NCBI GenBank assembly: GCA_044228685.1
Contig: JBGAUL010000002.1
Span: 124,001-188,000 of the forward strand
Reading direction: 5' to 3'
Origin: JBBATK01 sp044228685
Lineage (GTDB): Bacteria; Bacteroidota; Ignavibacteria; Kapaibacteriales; NICIL-2
DNA: 64,000 bases
Positions within the stretch are counted from its first letter, which is position 1; each line of letters starts with the position of its first letter. The translations under genes were made by a program, and so were the position numbers. Of the stretch, positions 42,848 to 51,627 are shown one piece after another. The notes below the pieces were generated by a model that saw only the letters and a program-made list of their open reading frames with translations, was not told the origin of the DNA and made no database searches.

Positions 42848-43699
42848 TTAGTGAGTAAGCGGTCTCTTCTTGATCATTCCACCGCGAGCATCTTTTACGC
42901 TACTCATCACAACAAAGGCTTGATCATCGACTTCTGTAATCTGGGACGTCAAGGCACTTAACTCAAGACGTGTAATAACTGTGTACACGATGTCGACATC
43001 GGTTGTTGTGCCGTGAACGCCATAGCCACCCTTGCCTTTATAGACAGTGACGCCGCGACCGAGATTTTCAACGATAGCCAATCGTATCTCTTCGCTTCTA
43101 GCTGATATAATGGTTACTCCAATGTACTCCTCAATTCCCTCGATAACGAAGTCAAGAGTCTTTGATGCAGCAACATAGGTGAGGATAGAGTACAGCGCGG
43201 TCTCAATCGACAATAAGTACGCAGCTGACAGAAAGATCACAACATTGATAACTGCCATCATGTCACCGACCGTTGCGTGTATTATGCGACTCAAGTACAA
43301 CGCCAGTATCTCAGTTCCATCCAACACTGCACCGCCTCTGATTGAAAGTCCGATACCCGCGCCCAGAAAAAAGCCACCGAACACAGCCACCAGTAATTTG
43401 TCGTGCGTCACTTCTGGAAATGGTACGGTAGCTATCACCAGAGCCAATCCAACGATAGCTCCTCCTGCTCTCAACGCAAACCTCTTTCCGACTACAGAGA
43501 ATCCAAGAAAGAGAAATGGAATGTTGAGTACAAGAATCAACACATACAAAGGCCATGATGTCAACTCACTCACTAACAGTGAGATACCCGTCACTCCTCC
43601 ATCAATGAATTTGTTGGGAAGTAGAAATGCCTCGAGTCCAAACGCAGCTGAAAAGATGCCCAAGACGATGAAGAGAATACTGCGAATTGAGTTGATCAT
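42848..43699 (-). CDS. YitT-family membrane protein (DUF161 + DUF2179)
   Basis: A 283-residue protein with about six membrane helices (1-~170) and a C-terminal soluble DUF2179 domain (~200-283: VTIISARSEEIRLAIVENLG, RGVTVYKGKGGYG, VYTVITRLELSAL). The helical part contains PNKFIDGGVTGISLL and GLSIRGGAVLDGTEILALYL, both characteristic of YitT. The strong GGGAGGGC before the ATG suggests efficient translation. The family is widespread and its biochemical role is not established, though a transport or signalling function has been suggested. Confidence 0.85.
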   Translation of the reverse strand: MINSIRSILFIVLGIFSAAFGLEAFLLPNKFIDGGVTGISLLVSELTSWPLYVLILVLNIPFLFLGFSVVGKRFALRAGGAIVGLALVIATVPFPEVTHDKLLVAVFGGFFLGAGIGLSIRGGAVLDGTEILALYLSRIIHATVGDMMAVINVVIFLSAAYLLSIETALYSILTYVAASKTLDFVIEGIEEYIGVTIISARSEEIRLAIVENLGRGVTVYKGKGGYGVHGTTTDVDIVYTVITRLELSALTSQITEVDDQAFVVMSSVKDARGGMIKKRPLTH

Positions 43700-43908
43700 G
43701 TGCCCTCCCTTTAATGTTAATGAAGCTCTAGCATTGGGCTAGAAAAATGTTTGAGAGTATTCGTTTGCAGCTCTTCCGTACGAGCTCACAGAGATGCAAA
43801 GGCTTTCGGAGTATATTTGGACTCACTAATGCCTGAGTCGGCACTATTAGCAACAACAAGGTGTCTGTTGCATTTCTTTACTCAAGCATGACATTACTAC
43901 AGCCAATC

Positions 43909-45015
43909 ATGGTACAACGATTTACGCTGTTTATTCTTTTAGTAGTGTTGCAAACGGCAACTACAAATGCTCAGACAAGCTTTTTTCACGAGTCCTTCGA
44001 TGATGAGTCCTACACTCAACGGGGTTGGTATGACAACAACAAGCTCGTCATCAGCTCAAGTGAGCACATAAAGTCCTCAACCGCCAGCGTTGAATTTCAT
44101 TTCCTCAAAGGTGCACGTACTGCGACGAGTGGTGGAGGTATCAGACACCTGTTCAGTCCTAGTAACGAAGTCTATCTCAGCTACTGGATTAAATACAGTT
44201 TGAACTGGACGGGATCGAATAAGCCTTATCATCCACACCAATTTCATTTTGTGACGACAGAGGACGACAAGTATGTCGGTCCTGCATACACGACCCTCAC
44301 ACTCTACATAGAAGAAAACGAAGGACATCCTCTGCTCGCCTTTCAAGATGCACGAAACATCGATACTGCACACATCAAAATTGACTTGTCTCAGACCTCG
44401 GAAAAGCGCGCTCTTGCCGGTTGCAATGGCAGCAGCGACGCTTATCCTGCAGGCGACTGCTATCAGTCCGGTGCATACTGGTTTAACGGAAAGCAATGGA
44501 AATCGCCATTGACCTGCTTCACTCAAGATCAAGGACCATATTTTCAAAACGATTGGCATCATGTCGAAGCCTACTTCCGTCTGAATTCAATCGAGAACGA
44601 TCGCGCACAAGCTGACGGAATCGCGCAATATTGGTTCGATGATTCACTTATCATCGATGTGCGCAATACGATGTTTCGTACTGCTCAACATCCGAACATG
44701 ATGTTCAACCAATTTCTCATGGCACCGTACATCGGTGATGGATCACCGGTAGACCAAACTATGTGGGTGGATGAGCTGAGTGTTGGCGATCGCAGACCCA
44801 TTTTGAATAGCATCAACGAAGTGAATATCAGCGATGACTTCGAAGGAGATTATATCGTGCTTGACATCTTGGGAAGGACCGTTAAAACAATCACGGGACT
44901 CAGCCCTTCATCGACTCAATTTCAGCTACAGGATCTCAGTCCTGGCATCTATTGTTTGTACCGCATAGCTAGCAATACTCGCGTCACTCGGAACTTAATC
45001 GTAGTGAGACAATAG
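43909..45015 (+). CDS. T9SS-exported polysaccharide-lyase-like (jelly-roll) protein
   Basis: A 368-residue exported protein. The start at 43909 gives a signal peptide ending TTNAQ; ATGs at 43888 and 43861 are in frame and none has a clear ribosome binding site. The passenger (~25-310) looks like the concanavalin-like jelly roll of heparinase-I-type polysaccharide lyases: FFHESFDDESYTQRGWYD, EVYLSYWIKYSLNW, HPHQFHFVT, WHHVEAYFRLNS and an end TMWVDELSVGDR. The last ~65 residues form a T9SS sorting domain (DILGRTVKTITG, LSPGIYCLYR). Activity is not certain. Confidence 0.65.
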   Translation: MVQRFTLFILLVVLQTATTNAQTSFFHESFDDESYTQRGWYDNNKLVISSSEHIKSSTASVEFHFLKGARTATSGGGIRHLFSPSNEVYLSYWIKYSLNWTGSNKPYHPHQFHFVTTEDDKYVGPAYTTLTLYIEENEGHPLLAFQDARNIDTAHIKIDLSQTSEKRALAGCNGSSDAYPAGDCYQSGAYWFNGKQWKSPLTCFTQDQGPYFQNDWHHVEAYFRLNSIENDRAQADGIAQYWFDDSLIIDVRNTMFRTAQHPNMMFNQFLMAPYIGDGSPVDQTMWVDELSVGDRRPILNSINEVNISDDFEGDYIVLDILGRTVKTITGLSPSSTQFQLQDLSPGIYCLYRIASNTRVTRNLIVVRQ

Positions 45016-45332
45016 GCACACAACAATGAAACGCCTTTGTCATTGAGTCAGATACCTGGCTATCGCTTTATAAGTATCGCTCGTGCCGCCTTCCCTATCC
45101 AAGTGTTGTGCAACCTTTCTCCGTCTAAGCACGACTTTCGCCTTTCATTCCTCTTCTATCTGCCGGCAATTACACATTGTCCTAATGTTGGCAATCGAGT
45201 CTTTTCATGCGCTTCACGACTTGATGTATTCAAACAACCTGCATGACGCTTAGTTTTGTGCACACATAGGCTGTGAATCGATGCTCGAGAAGATTCGATG
45301 TTAAGAGTGGAACAGCTTTACTGAGATCATAG
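45016..45332. other. Intergenic region before the TPR gene
   Basis: About 317 bp with no recognised gene. A short inverted repeat CAATGA/TCATTG near 45023-45045 lies just past the lyase-like gene but lacks a T-tract. Confidence 0.35.
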
Positions 45333-46337
45333 ATGAGACTTTTGGCTTGTATAATATTCGCTACCTCGCTGCTGTGTTTGCTTTCAAGCCAAGCGCAGGT
45401 CAATGGCAAGGCAGCAACACGCCCGAAGACAGACGTACGAACAACCCTTAGCGATTGCACTAAGGCCATAGAACTCAACCCGAATGATACTGCAGCCTAT
45501 TTCAAACGCGCGCTAGCGAAAGAGACTTTAGGTGACCGCAAGGGAGCAGTACTGGATTTGGGCAAATGTTTGGAGATTGATCCGAAGCATGCCAAAGCAT
45601 TGTGCAAGCGGGCGGCGATCAAACATCGTCAAGGTGACCTTCGCGGTGCCTTGCAGGATTACAGTCAAGCGATCCGCGTCAAACCATCATTCTCCGACGC
45701 CTACTTCTACCGCGCGGCACTCAAAGCAGAATTGGGTGATGCAAAGGGCGCGATTGCTGATTACAACAAGAGCATCGTCTTGGAGCCAAGTTATGTAGAC
45801 GCCTATCTCAAACGCGCCGAGGTCAAACTCTCCATCGGCGATGGTTGGTCGGCACTCGATGACTACACCAAAGCAATCAAACTAGATCCTCGCAATGCAG
45901 ATGCCTACGAAGCGCGCGCACGGGCTCGAGCGATGGCACACGATTATGAAGCAACCATTGCTGATTGCAACAAAGCGCTCTCACTCGATTCAACTTTGAT
46001 CAGCGTTTACCGCATCCGCGCTACTGCTCGCGCCGGACGCAAGGATTTCCATAGTGCCTTGGCAGATTACAACAAAGCACTCACCCGCGACACCAATGAT
46101 GTCGAGGCCTATTTCGGTCGCGCATCTGTGCGCAATGAGCTTCGAGATTTTGTCGGAGCTGTGAGCGACTACGACATGGTACTGCAACGCGAGAACACAC
46201 ACGCGCAAGCCTACAACAACCGTGGTCTTTCAAAGATCAGCACAGGTGATACCGAAGGCGGCTGCAAGGATATACAGACTGCAATTCAGCTAGGCTTAGC
46301 CTCAGCAAAGGAATACGCCGAACGTTTCTGCAAGTAA
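45333..46337 (+). CDS. Exported TPR-repeat protein
   Basis: A 334-residue protein. A signal peptide (1-~23) ends SSQAQ. The rest is eight or nine consecutive 34-residue TPR units, seen in YSQAIRVKPSFSDAYFYRAA, YNKSIVLEPSYVDAYLKRAE and NKALTRDTNDVEAYFGRAS. It ends with GGCKDIQTAIQLGLASAKEY, a motif common to such proteins. The role is probably protein binding in the periplasm. It lies 9 bp from the next gene, so the two are probably co-transcribed. Confidence 0.8.
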   Translation: MRLLACIIFATSLLCLLSSQAQVNGKAATRPKTDVRTTLSDCTKAIELNPNDTAAYFKRALAKETLGDRKGAVLDLGKCLEIDPKHAKALCKRAAIKHRQGDLRGALQDYSQAIRVKPSFSDAYFYRAALKAELGDAKGAIADYNKSIVLEPSYVDAYLKRAEVKLSIGDGWSALDDYTKAIKLDPRNADAYEARARARAMAHDYEATIADCNKALSLDSTLISVYRIRATARAGRKDFHSALADYNKALTRDTNDVEAYFGRASVRNELRDFVGAVSDYDMVLQRENTHAQAYNNRGLSKISTGDTEGGCKDIQTAIQLGLASAKEYAERFCK

Positions 46338-46346
46338 GCGACTACT

Positions 46347-47276
46347 ATGAAGCACTTCACCGACGATACAATTGCATGGTTGCTTGAAGGTGATGTCAGT
46401 ATTCAATTTCAAGTACAACGCGATTTGTTAGCTGTTACGAAGCCAGGCTTGCAGCGACGAATTGCGACTGAAGGTTTCGGTGCGAAGCTTCTCGCGCATC
46501 AAAGAGATGACGGACATTGGGGAAATGGTTACTACTCGCCAAAGTGGACTTCGACTCACTACACCCTATTGCTTCTTCGGCATCTCAATATCTCGCCTCG
46601 CGTACCTGAGGTACGTCGTGCTCTCGATCTCATCTTTGAACATGAGAAACAATCCGATGGCGGTATTGGTCCCAAAAACAAAGCGAGCATTAGCGACGTC
46701 TGTGTAAACGGCATGATGCTGAATACTGCTACATACTTCGGTGTCGCAGAGTCGAAGTTAAAATCTGTTGTTGACTTTCTACTCAGTCAACACATGTCCG
46801 ATGGTGGTTTTAATTGTCGCTCGAACCACGGCAAACCGGTTCACAGCTCGTTGCACAGTACGCTTTCAGTACTCGAGGGAATTCATGAGTACTGCTTGCA
46901 TGCATACCGCTATCGTCGTGAGGAGTTGACGATGGCCGCAGAAGCCAGTCGAGAGTTCATCCTCATGCACCGTCTCTATCGCTCAGACAAAAGCGGTAAC
47001 ATCATCAAATCTGCGTTTTTGCAATTCTGCTTCCCGCCACATTGGTACTACGATGTTCTACGAGCAATGGACTATTTTCAAAACGCCAATGTGAAATATG
47101 ATCAGCGCATGGACGATGCCCTCGACCTCATTCAATCAAAACAAAACGGAGATGGTCGTTGGACACTCGCACGACCTCACGCCGGACAAGTCTATTTTCA
47201 CATGGAAAAAGTCGGATTGGCAAGTCGGTGGAATACACTTCGTGCTCTGCGTGTTCTGCAACACTATTGCAAATGA
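46347..47276 (+). CDS. Alpha/alpha-toroid protein (terpenoid-cyclase/prenyltransferase fold)
   Basis: A 309-residue cytoplasmic protein. QW-like repeats mark the fold: HQRDDGHWGNGYYSPKWTST (~50), QSDGGIGPKN, HMSDGGFNCRS (~152) and QNGDGRWTLARP (~270). The overall size is half that of a squalene cyclase. The DxDD catalytic motif of class II cyclases is not evident. Relatives of this size are usually annotated as squalene cyclase or nitrogen-fixation-like toroid proteins. It begins 9 bp after the TPR gene. The function is unknown. Confidence 0.65.
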   Translation: MKHFTDDTIAWLLEGDVSIQFQVQRDLLAVTKPGLQRRIATEGFGAKLLAHQRDDGHWGNGYYSPKWTSTHYTLLLLRHLNISPRVPEVRRALDLIFEHEKQSDGGIGPKNKASISDVCVNGMMLNTATYFGVAESKLKSVVDFLLSQHMSDGGFNCRSNHGKPVHSSLHSTLSVLEGIHEYCLHAYRYRREELTMAAEASREFILMHRLYRSDKSGNIIKSAFLQFCFPPHWYYDVLRAMDYFQNANVKYDQRMDDALDLIQSKQNGDGRWTLARPHAGQVYFHMEKVGLASRWNTLRALRVLQHYCK

Positions 47277-47311
47277 TGACCTCTTCAGGTCGATTAATGG
47301 TTTGATTCGAT

Positions 47312-48052
47312 CTACTTCATTCTAAACTCGCACTTCATCTCGAATCGAATCTTGATCTTCTCAAAGTTTGGTGCCGGAGCTCTATCGAGTGAGATTTCGT
47401 CTTGCCTAATTGAATTGGAGAACTTGCCTACACTCCTGGCTAAAGCACTATAATCACTGCCCTCGCCTTCAACTTCACGAATGGACAAAGCGTCTGCCAC
47501 TTCTTCACCTACGCTGTGGGCTAAGTACTCTGCTTTGGCCTTCGCTGCGATCAGCGCTTGTTTCTTGACTTCCTTGCGCAACTCCGTTATGTCGCTGCGT
47601 TGGGTTTTGACGATGCCATAGTTCTCAATAGACTGTTCATTGAGTTTAGCCACCAGCTTGTCAAGTTTCTCGACGCCATGCACCTTGAGTGTGTAGCTGA
47701 TGGAGTTCATAAACTCGGGCTCTTTCTTTGATCGACGAAAGGGAAAGTAGGACCATCGCTCGTCACCATTATATCCCGAGATGCTGATGCTTGAATCCGA
47801 AATGCCGACTGCCGCGCACTGTGCGAGGAATGCAGCTTTGATCGTGTCGAGCTTAACCTTGATCTTTCCAGGTCCCATATATTCTTTCAGAGAAACGCTC
47901 AAGAATATCTCGTCCGGCAGGACTTCCATTTCGGAACTCCCGGTGACTTCGATCTTCTTGACAGCATCAGACTTCGACGCTCCGCTACTGCAGGATGAGA
48001 GAGCAAGAGACAAACACAGTGCAGCCAAAAAGCACACAGATAAGTACTTCAT
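47312..48052 (-). CDS. SIMPL-domain (DUF541) lipoprotein
   Basis: A 246-residue exported protein. The start at 48052 (MKYLSVCFLA) is favoured by GAGG 6 bp upstream. The lipobox is ALSSC. The SIMPL/DUF541 domain covers most of the chain: IEVTGSSEMEVLPDEIFLSV, ISISGYNGDERWSYF, YTLKVHGVEKLDKLVAKLNE and AKAKAEYLAHSVGEEV. Family members are periplasmic or outer-membrane proteins linked in some bacteria to stress tolerance. It stands alone, convergent to the toroid gene. Confidence 0.75.
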   Translation of the reverse strand: MKYLSVCFLAALCLSLALSSCSSGASKSDAVKKIEVTGSSEMEVLPDEIFLSVSLKEYMGPGKIKVKLDTIKAAFLAQCAAVGISDSSISISGYNGDERWSYFPFRRSKKEPEFMNSISYTLKVHGVEKLDKLVAKLNEQSIENYGIVKTQRSDITELRKEVKKQALIAAKAKAEYLAHSVGEEVADALSIREVEGEGSDYSALARSVGKFSNSIRQDEISLDRAPAPNFEKIKIRFEMKCEFRMK

Positions 48053-48064
48053 ACAAAACCTCAT

Positions 48065-48432
48065 AATGTTGAAAGGAATGACGACCCAAAGTCTTTACCG
48101 CACTCGTAGGAAGGATGATTTTGCGGTGATTGTCGGGACAGTCCAAACATAGTCTTTGGAATATTGTCCCGCGCACATCATAATGTTCTTTAACCACAAT
48201 TAACGTTCCTAAGCACTACAATTCTTCTGCAAACCAATATCGAAGTGATCGACTCAATGCACTGCTAATCGAGAATTGGTCGCCCTAACTAATCGATTCC
48301 AAAATTTGGTTCTCCCTGAACATCATTTCTCAACTATTTCAAAAAAATAGTTGCGCAGCTAGGTGGCTGCATATTAACTTGCAGCCAAATAGCTGCACGT
48401 TTATAACGCGTTTATTACGGAGTGTATTAGCG
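48065..48432. other. Intergenic control region of the ArsR operon
   Basis: About 370 bp between the SIMPL gene and the arsR-like gene. The right end is filled by operator-like half-sites (48331-48395). A further 7-bp inverted repeat, cgggaca with tgtcccg, lies near 48137-48174. No gene is recognised. Confidence 0.4.
48331..48395 (+). promoter_or_regulatory. Operator array of the ArsR-AHSA1-DoxX-YdeI operon
   Basis: Four half-sites of the type CA(A/G)CTA or its inverse TAG(T/C)TG alternate: CAACTA (48331), TAGTTG (48348), CAGCTA (48356) and TAGCTG (48390). The first pair lies in a perfect 9-bp inverted repeat CAACTATTT/AAATAGTTG (spacer 5). The last pair forms arms of 15 bp (48357-48371 and 48380-48394) with 13 matches. 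The array ends 38 bp before the arsR start and probably binds the ArsR dimer. Confidence 0.55.
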
Positions 48433-48753
48433 ATGGAATCACGGAGAGATGTTTTTCAGGCGATTGCGGATCCGACGCGTCGGGCGATTCTGACTTTGCT
48501 GGCGGTGCAGGCATTGACGCCGGGGGCGATTGCGGACAATTTTGATTCATCCCGACAGACCATTTCACGGCATATACAGATTCTCACGGAGTGCGAGTTG
48601 TTGCGACAGGAGCAGAGTGGACGGGAAATCTATTACGAACTCAACGCGAAGAAGATGAAAGAAGTCGCAGACTTTATCGAACCATTTCGCGCAATGTGGG
48701 ACGCACGTTTCAATAAGCTGCAGGCGGTCATGTCGAAGTATAAGAACAAATAA
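48433..48753 (+). CDS. ArsR-family transcriptional repressor
   Basis: A 106-residue winged-helix regulator. It starts MESRRDVFQAIADPTRRAIL, has the recognition region DSSRQTISRHIQILTECELL (~33-53) and wing RQEQSGREIYYEL. No metal-binding cysteine motif is present, as in ArsR members paired with AHSA1/SRPBCC genes. The start at 48433 is chosen because the family's DVFxAIADPTRR motif begins here; an upstream ATG at 48379 lies within the operator. GGAG lies about 10 bp upstream. It likely represses its own four-gene operon. Confidence 0.85.
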   Translation: MESRRDVFQAIADPTRRAILTLLAVQALTPGAIADNFDSSRQTISRHIQILTECELLRQEQSGREIYYELNAKKMKEVADFIEPFRAMWDARFNKLQAVMSKYKNK

Positions 48754-48758
48754 ACACT

Positions 48759-49232
48759 ATGGAAGCAAAGACAATAGTTGATGTACTTGATAGACGGCAG
48801 GATGTCAGGATTCGTCGCGACTTCGATCTGCCTGTCGATCTACTCTACAAAGCATATGTTATTCCCGAAATCGTAGAAGAATGGATGGGCACCAAAGTTC
48901 TCAAGCTCAATCATGAGAACCATGGCAGTTATCAATTCGAAACGACTGATCCCCGTGGCATGAAGCATGGCTTCAGCGGGTGTATTCACGAGTGTGTTGA
49001 AAATGAAAAGATCACGCGCACATTTGAAATGGAGAACGCGCCCTATAGTGTGCAGCTCGAGTTCTTGGAATTTGAAGCTATCGATGAGGAGCATAGCACA
49101 TTACGAATGCACATCGTGTATAAGTCCGTAGAGCATCGTGATCAAATGCTGCAGCTCGGTGTAGCGCGAGGCATGAACATGGCACACAATCGATTGGAAA
49201 AGGCTGTTCAATCATTTAGACAACGATCATGA
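48759..49232 (+). CDS. SRPBCC/AHSA1-family protein
   Basis: A 157-residue START-like helix-grip protein. Typical segments are RIRRDFDLPVDLLYKAYV, EEWMGTKVL, GMKHGFSGCIHECVENEKIT and the C-terminal helix MNMAHNRLEKAVQSF. The family binds hydrophobic ligands or co-chaperones. It begins 5 bp after the arsR stop and its stop overlaps the DoxX-like gene by 4 bp (ATGA). This gene order is seen in many bacteria. The ligand is unknown. Confidence 0.8.
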   Translation: MEAKTIVDVLDRRQDVRIRRDFDLPVDLLYKAYVIPEIVEEWMGTKVLKLNHENHGSYQFETTDPRGMKHGFSGCIHECVENEKITRTFEMENAPYSVQLEFLEFEAIDEEHSTLRMHIVYKSVEHRDQMLQLGVARGMNMAHNRLEKAVQSFRQRS

Positions 49233-49621
49233 GCAAGAGAAACACAATCATCTACTGGGTATTTACCTTATGGGCTTCACTGGGTATGGTCTCGACCGCA
49301 ATAGTGCAACTCATGCATGCACCGGCTGAGGTAGAGAACATGCAGCACTTAGGTTATCCCATTTACTTCCTGACACTGTTGGGCACATGGAAATGTCTTG
49401 GAGTTATCGCAATTCTTATCCCGCGCTTCCCTCTCCTTAAAGAATGGGCATACGCAGGATTCGTTTTCGCTATGAGCGGCGCAACGATTTCACGTTTAGC
49501 TTGCGGTGATGCGATCACGCAGATTTTTCCTTCGCTATTACTCTTGACCCTGGTTGTAATCTCGTGGTACTTTAGACCGGCTGACCGAAGAGTTCAATCA
49601 CTACGACTACAGGTGCAGTAA
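49229..49621 (+). CDS. DoxX-like membrane protein
   Basis: A 130-residue protein with four membrane helices: IIYWVFTLWASLGMVSTAIV, YPIYFLTLLGTWKCLGVIAI, EWAYAGFVFAMSGATISRLA and a C-terminal IFPSLLLLTLVVISWYF. It fits the DoxX-like family, with the LKEWAYAGFxFxxxGA motif. It is coupled to the AHSA1 gene upstream and abuts the YdeI gene downstream. Its function in such operons is not known. Confidence 0.8.
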   Translation: MSKRNTIIYWVFTLWASLGMVSTAIVQLMHAPAEVENMQHLGYPIYFLTLLGTWKCLGVIAILIPRFPLLKEWAYAGFVFAMSGATISRLACGDAITQIFPSLLLLTLVVISWYFRPADRRVQSLRLQVQ

Positions 49622-50200
49622 ATGAACAGCAAAGTTGACTCATACATTCGTCGTTCAGAAAAATGGAGTGCCGAAATGTCACTGCTCCGCGAGATTCTTC
49701 TCGACACCGAACTTGGCGAAGAATTGAAGTGGGGTGTGCCTTGTTATACCATAGGCAAATCGAACGTGGTGCTAATGCACGAGTTCAAGGATTACTGCGC
49801 TTTGTTGTTTACCCAAGGAGCCTTGCTGAAGGATCCGAAGAAGCTACTCATTCAGCAAACGGAAAACGTACAGGCTGCGCGACACCTGCGCTTTACGAGT
49901 GAAGCACAAGTACGCAAGCTGCGTGCTGTGATTAAGTCCTATGTGCTCGAAGCAATAGCGAATCACAAAGCCGGCTTGAAGGTTGCGAAGAAGAAAACCG
50001 AGGACTACGCAATACCGGAAGAGTTTCAAATTCGCTTGAAAGAATCAGCTCGCTTAAAGGCGTGCTTCTATGCTCTCACCCCAGGTCGACAGCGCGGGTA
50101 CTTGTTGTTCTTCGCAGGAGCAAAACAATCCAAGACGCGTGAGTCGAGAATCGATAAGTACATCGATCACATTCTCGAGGGCAAAGGTTTGGATGATTAA
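49622..50200 (+). CDS. YdeI/OmpD-associated family protein (DUF1801)
   Basis: A 192-residue cytoplasmic protein. The DUF1801 fold (~1-110) includes LLREILLDTELGEELKWGVP, CYTIGKSNVVLMHEFKDYCA and GALLKDP. The C-terminal YdeI part (~130-192) has IPEEFQIRLKESARLKACFY and ALTPGRQRGYLLFFAGAKQS, typical of YdeI. It starts right after the DoxX gene stop, as the fourth gene of the ArsR operon, and overlaps the convergent MFS gene by 4 bp. The role is unknown. Confidence 0.85.
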   Translation: MNSKVDSYIRRSEKWSAEMSLLREILLDTELGEELKWGVPCYTIGKSNVVLMHEFKDYCALLFTQGALLKDPKKLLIQQTENVQAARHLRFTSEAQVRKLRAVIKSYVLEAIANHKAGLKVAKKKTEDYAIPEEFQIRLKESARLKACFYALTPGRQRGYLLFFAGAKQSKTRESRIDKYIDHILEGKGLDD

Positions 50201-51459
50201 GTCGTTTGGACTCGAGGTTTGAACCAGAACAGAATCGCGCCCGTAACGGCAAAGGCGGCAGCACAGATGAGCATGGCGCGGGAATGGGAGTATTTGTCGG
50301 CAAGTATGCCGGCTACAGGACCACTGGCAGCAAAGAGAGCGCGTGTGATGAGTTGACGAAGAGAGAGTATCGTCGCACGACGATCACTCGTCACAATCTG
50401 ATTGATCGCACTGGTAAAGATCGGAGGATTCACGCCTCGCACGAAATAGAAGAGCAGCAGGAACGGCATACTCCACAAGGCTTGAAAGCTACCACACAGC
50501 GTGAAGCCTGCGACGATTGCAAACAAGAACAGAAGGTGTATGTGATTGTCCTTGATGTGCTTTGATATCTTGTGCGTGCTGATTGAGAAAAATCCTTCGC
50601 AGAGATTGCTAATCGTCCATGCGAAGCCGATCAGAAATGACGGCAGACCACAACTCACCAAATAGGGCTGCACAAACCAAATCATGACAATTGCAGCTGA
50701 ACCAACCGTGCCTGAAAACAACAGCATCCAGCGCAGCACGGCGTTTTCAACCATTGATTCTTTGAGTATAGTCCACATAGCTTTGAGCGAAGCCGAAGAC
50801 TGGTGCAGTCTGTGCTTTGCTGGTTCGACAAGTTGAAGTGCAATGGGAATGGTGAAGATGATGCAGAAGAACTGAATCTTGATTGGCAATCCAATGCTTA
50901 TAAAAGCAACTAAGCCTCCGGCAATACCGGCGATGCTCTTGGAGAAGTTTGCGATGGAGTTTTGACGACCTTCGGATCGCAGACTTCGCTCCGTCTCTCC
51001 CAATTCCAACAATGTGTCAAAGAGTATTGCGGAATCTGTTCCGCTGATAAAGGCAAGTCCGACGCCGTAACAACACTCCGCAATGATGATTGGCCAAAAG
51101 CTGTAAGCAAAACAATAGAGTGCGGCTGCCAAGGTACTTATTGAAGCGCCGATGATGAGTGTTCGTCGACGTCCCCAGACGTCGGAAATGTAGCCGGATG
51201 GAATCTCAAACAACACTGAGGTTATTGAGAATGCCGATTGCGTCAGCATGACCTCCGTCATGCTCAGTCCCAAAGACTGATAGTAAATCACAATAATGGA
51301 GTTCATGATCACAAAGCCACGAACTGCCTGGAACACACCAATCCACTTGAGATTGGCGTGCAGTTGTTTCAGTCGGACTGGATCCACGAGGAGTGTAGAA
51401 GTTGAGGCGTATAAATTACATAGATAATATTCAATCAATTTCAGCTCATCCGCAAACAA
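50197..51459 (-). CDS. MFS transporter
   Basis: A 420-residue membrane transporter with twelve predicted helices. MFS marks are GYISDVWGRRRTLIIGASIS after helix 2 (GxxSDxxGRR, ~95-115), YGVGLAFISGTDSAILFD in helix 5, and GILADKYSHSRAMLI near the C-terminal end. The type resembles drug/metabolite exporters. The start is a TTG at 51459 and is uncertain; the first helix starts near residue 36. It is convergent with the YdeI gene. Confidence 0.8.
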   Translation of the reverse strand: MFADELKLIEYYLCNLYASTSTLLVDPVRLKQLHANLKWIGVFQAVRGFVIMNSIIVIYYQSLGLSMTEVMLTQSAFSITSVLFEIPSGYISDVWGRRRTLIIGASISTLAAALYCFAYSFWPIIIAECCYGVGLAFISGTDSAILFDTLLELGETERSLRSEGRQNSIANFSKSIAGIAGGLVAFISIGLPIKIQFFCIIFTIPIALQLVEPAKHRLHQSSASLKAMWTILKESMVENAVLRWMLLFSGTVGSAAIVMIWFVQPYLVSCGLPSFLIGFAWTISNLCEGFFSISTHKISKHIKDNHIHLLFLFAIVAGFTLCGSFQALWSMPFLLLFYFVRGVNPPIFTSAINQIVTSDRRATILSLRQLITRALFAASGPVAGILADKYSHSRAMLICAAAFAVTGAILFWFKPRVQTT

Positions 51460-51627
51460 TGCCGCTCTTTACAAAGTTTGAGTGTCAGTCGTACCACGTC
51501 GATGACTTTTACTACTCGGTCTACTAGCAACGGTATGAGGTAGTTTAAAAGACCCTCTTGTCGCTAAACAATTCACGTGCGATTGTGGGACGTATATTAG
51601 TCAAGTTGTTAGGCTTCAGCGAAACAG

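Noticed and set aside
45333..46337. Tandem-repeat DNA suspected from the regular TPR protein
   Set aside because: The repeats are at protein level only; the DNA has diverged between units, so there is no nucleotide repeat array.
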